DNA of 53,644 nucleotides from Nitrospirae bacterium JdFR-81 (GTDB lineage Bacteria; Nitrospirota; Thermodesulfovibrionia; UBA6902): NCBI GenBank assembly GCA_002011735.1, contig MTOQ01000082.1, forward strand, positions 1-53,644, written 5' to 3'. The position numbers were made by a program, and so were the translations under genes. Below, in pieces: positions 53,499 to 53,644 of the stretch. Below the pieces are notes generated by a model. That model was not told the origin of the DNA. It worked only from the letters and a program-made list of their open reading frames with translations, and did not search any database. How positions within the stretch are numbered: position 1 is the first letter of the stretch; each line of letters starts with the position of its first letter.

Positions 53499-53644
53499 TT
53501 ATACCAATATCGCTGTTAATCTACCATTGTTGACGGTGATAGCACGGTCATTGGTTGAGACATAGTATCCACCCTTATTAAGACTTTTTGGGAAGAAAAT
53601 CTGAAAGATATCTATCATCCTGTCAAGATCCATCACTGGAAACA
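53499..53644 (-). CDS. 3' end of an unidentified gene (partial)
   Basis: An open frame of 48 residues runs off the window edge and ends with TAA at 53499-53501. It reads FPVMDLDRMIDIFQIFFPKS, then NKGGYYVSTNDRAITVNNGR and LTAILV. I do not recognise the family. It is on the same strand as the antiporter with a short gap, so it is probably the upstream gene of that unit. Confidence 0.5.
   Translation of the reverse strand, partial: FPVMDLDRMIDIFQIFFPKSLNKGGYYVSTNDRAITVNNGRLTAILV

Overview
The window comes from a bacterial chromosome of a diderm (Gram-negative-type) anaerobe-like lineage. Evidence for two membranes is a TamA/TamB pair, a SurA-like periplasmic chaperone, a predicted lipoprotein and a DsbC-like protein with a c-type heme motif. 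Menaquinone appears to be made by the futalosine route (mqnD), biotin starts from pimelate (bioW), and the order ilvD-ilvB-ilvN-ilvC-psd-pssA-leuA is one I associate with Geobacter-like Desulfobacterota and with Nitrospirota. I cannot decide between these phyla from the sequence alone. Coding is dense, with many ATGA, GTGA or TTGA stop/start overlaps. Codons AGG/AGA (Arg) and ATA (Ile) are heavily used, and TTG/GTG starts are common.

Layout. 1-1251: a LamG-type lipoprotein with its own sigma70-like promoter and a strong terminator. 1231-4977 (minus): xerC-hslV-hslU-glycosyltransferase operon. 5114-6242 (plus): FmdB-like zinc ribbon and a DUF362 protein. 6251-16913 (minus): a long unit reading DUF465, ilvD, ilvB, ilvN, ilvC, psd, pssA, leuA, leuC, tRNA-Ala(CGC), a ThiS/TtuB-like sulfur carrier and a TtuA-like tRNA thiolase. 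It joins branched-chain amino acid synthesis, phosphatidylethanolamine synthesis and tRNA thiolation. 17022-18395 (plus): TatD nuclease fused to a radical SAM domain, convergent with truA and a heme-motif DsbC-like gene (minus). 20121-21653 (plus): comM/yifB. 21654-22287: a scar with a broken DUF5615-type gene and a probable IS256-family end. 22288-32469 (plus): an envelope operon of MacA-like adaptor, ABC ATPase, MacB-like permease, TamB, TamA/Omp85 and a SurA-like protein without a PPIase domain. 32573-36863 (minus): GT2 glycosyltransferase, radical SAM/SPASM protein, mqnD, ppx/gppA and an argA-like GNAT. 37046-39640 (plus): two methylthiotransferases, miaB and mtaB. 39801-47095 (minus): tRNA-Val(GAC), thrS, infC, rpmI, rplT, pheS, pheT and cca, a translation operon. 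47159-53644 (minus): bactofilin, a lipid kinase, bioW, bioB, priA, a Ca/Na antiporter and the 3' end of one more gene.

Most genes are standard housekeeping genes. The unusual material lies at the junctions. The tRNA-Ala gene shares its last base with a start codon of the sulfur carrier. infC, thrS and the MacA-like gene have no ATG/GTG/TTG in the right place and seem to start at ATA or ATC. Several genes (tatD-rSAM, comM, the GT2 gene) have a -10 box so close to the start that their mRNAs should be leaderless. A 14-base motif is repeated at the priA/bioB and bioB/bioW junctions. ThrS lacks its TGS domain and PheT lacks its EMAP-type tRNA-binding domain. No CRISPR array, intact insertion sequence, prophage or rRNA gene is visible. 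I see no clear unknown defence-type system. The best candidates for new biology are the tRNA-ttuB-ttuA junction, the set of non-canonical starts, and the combined MacAB-TamAB-SurA operon.
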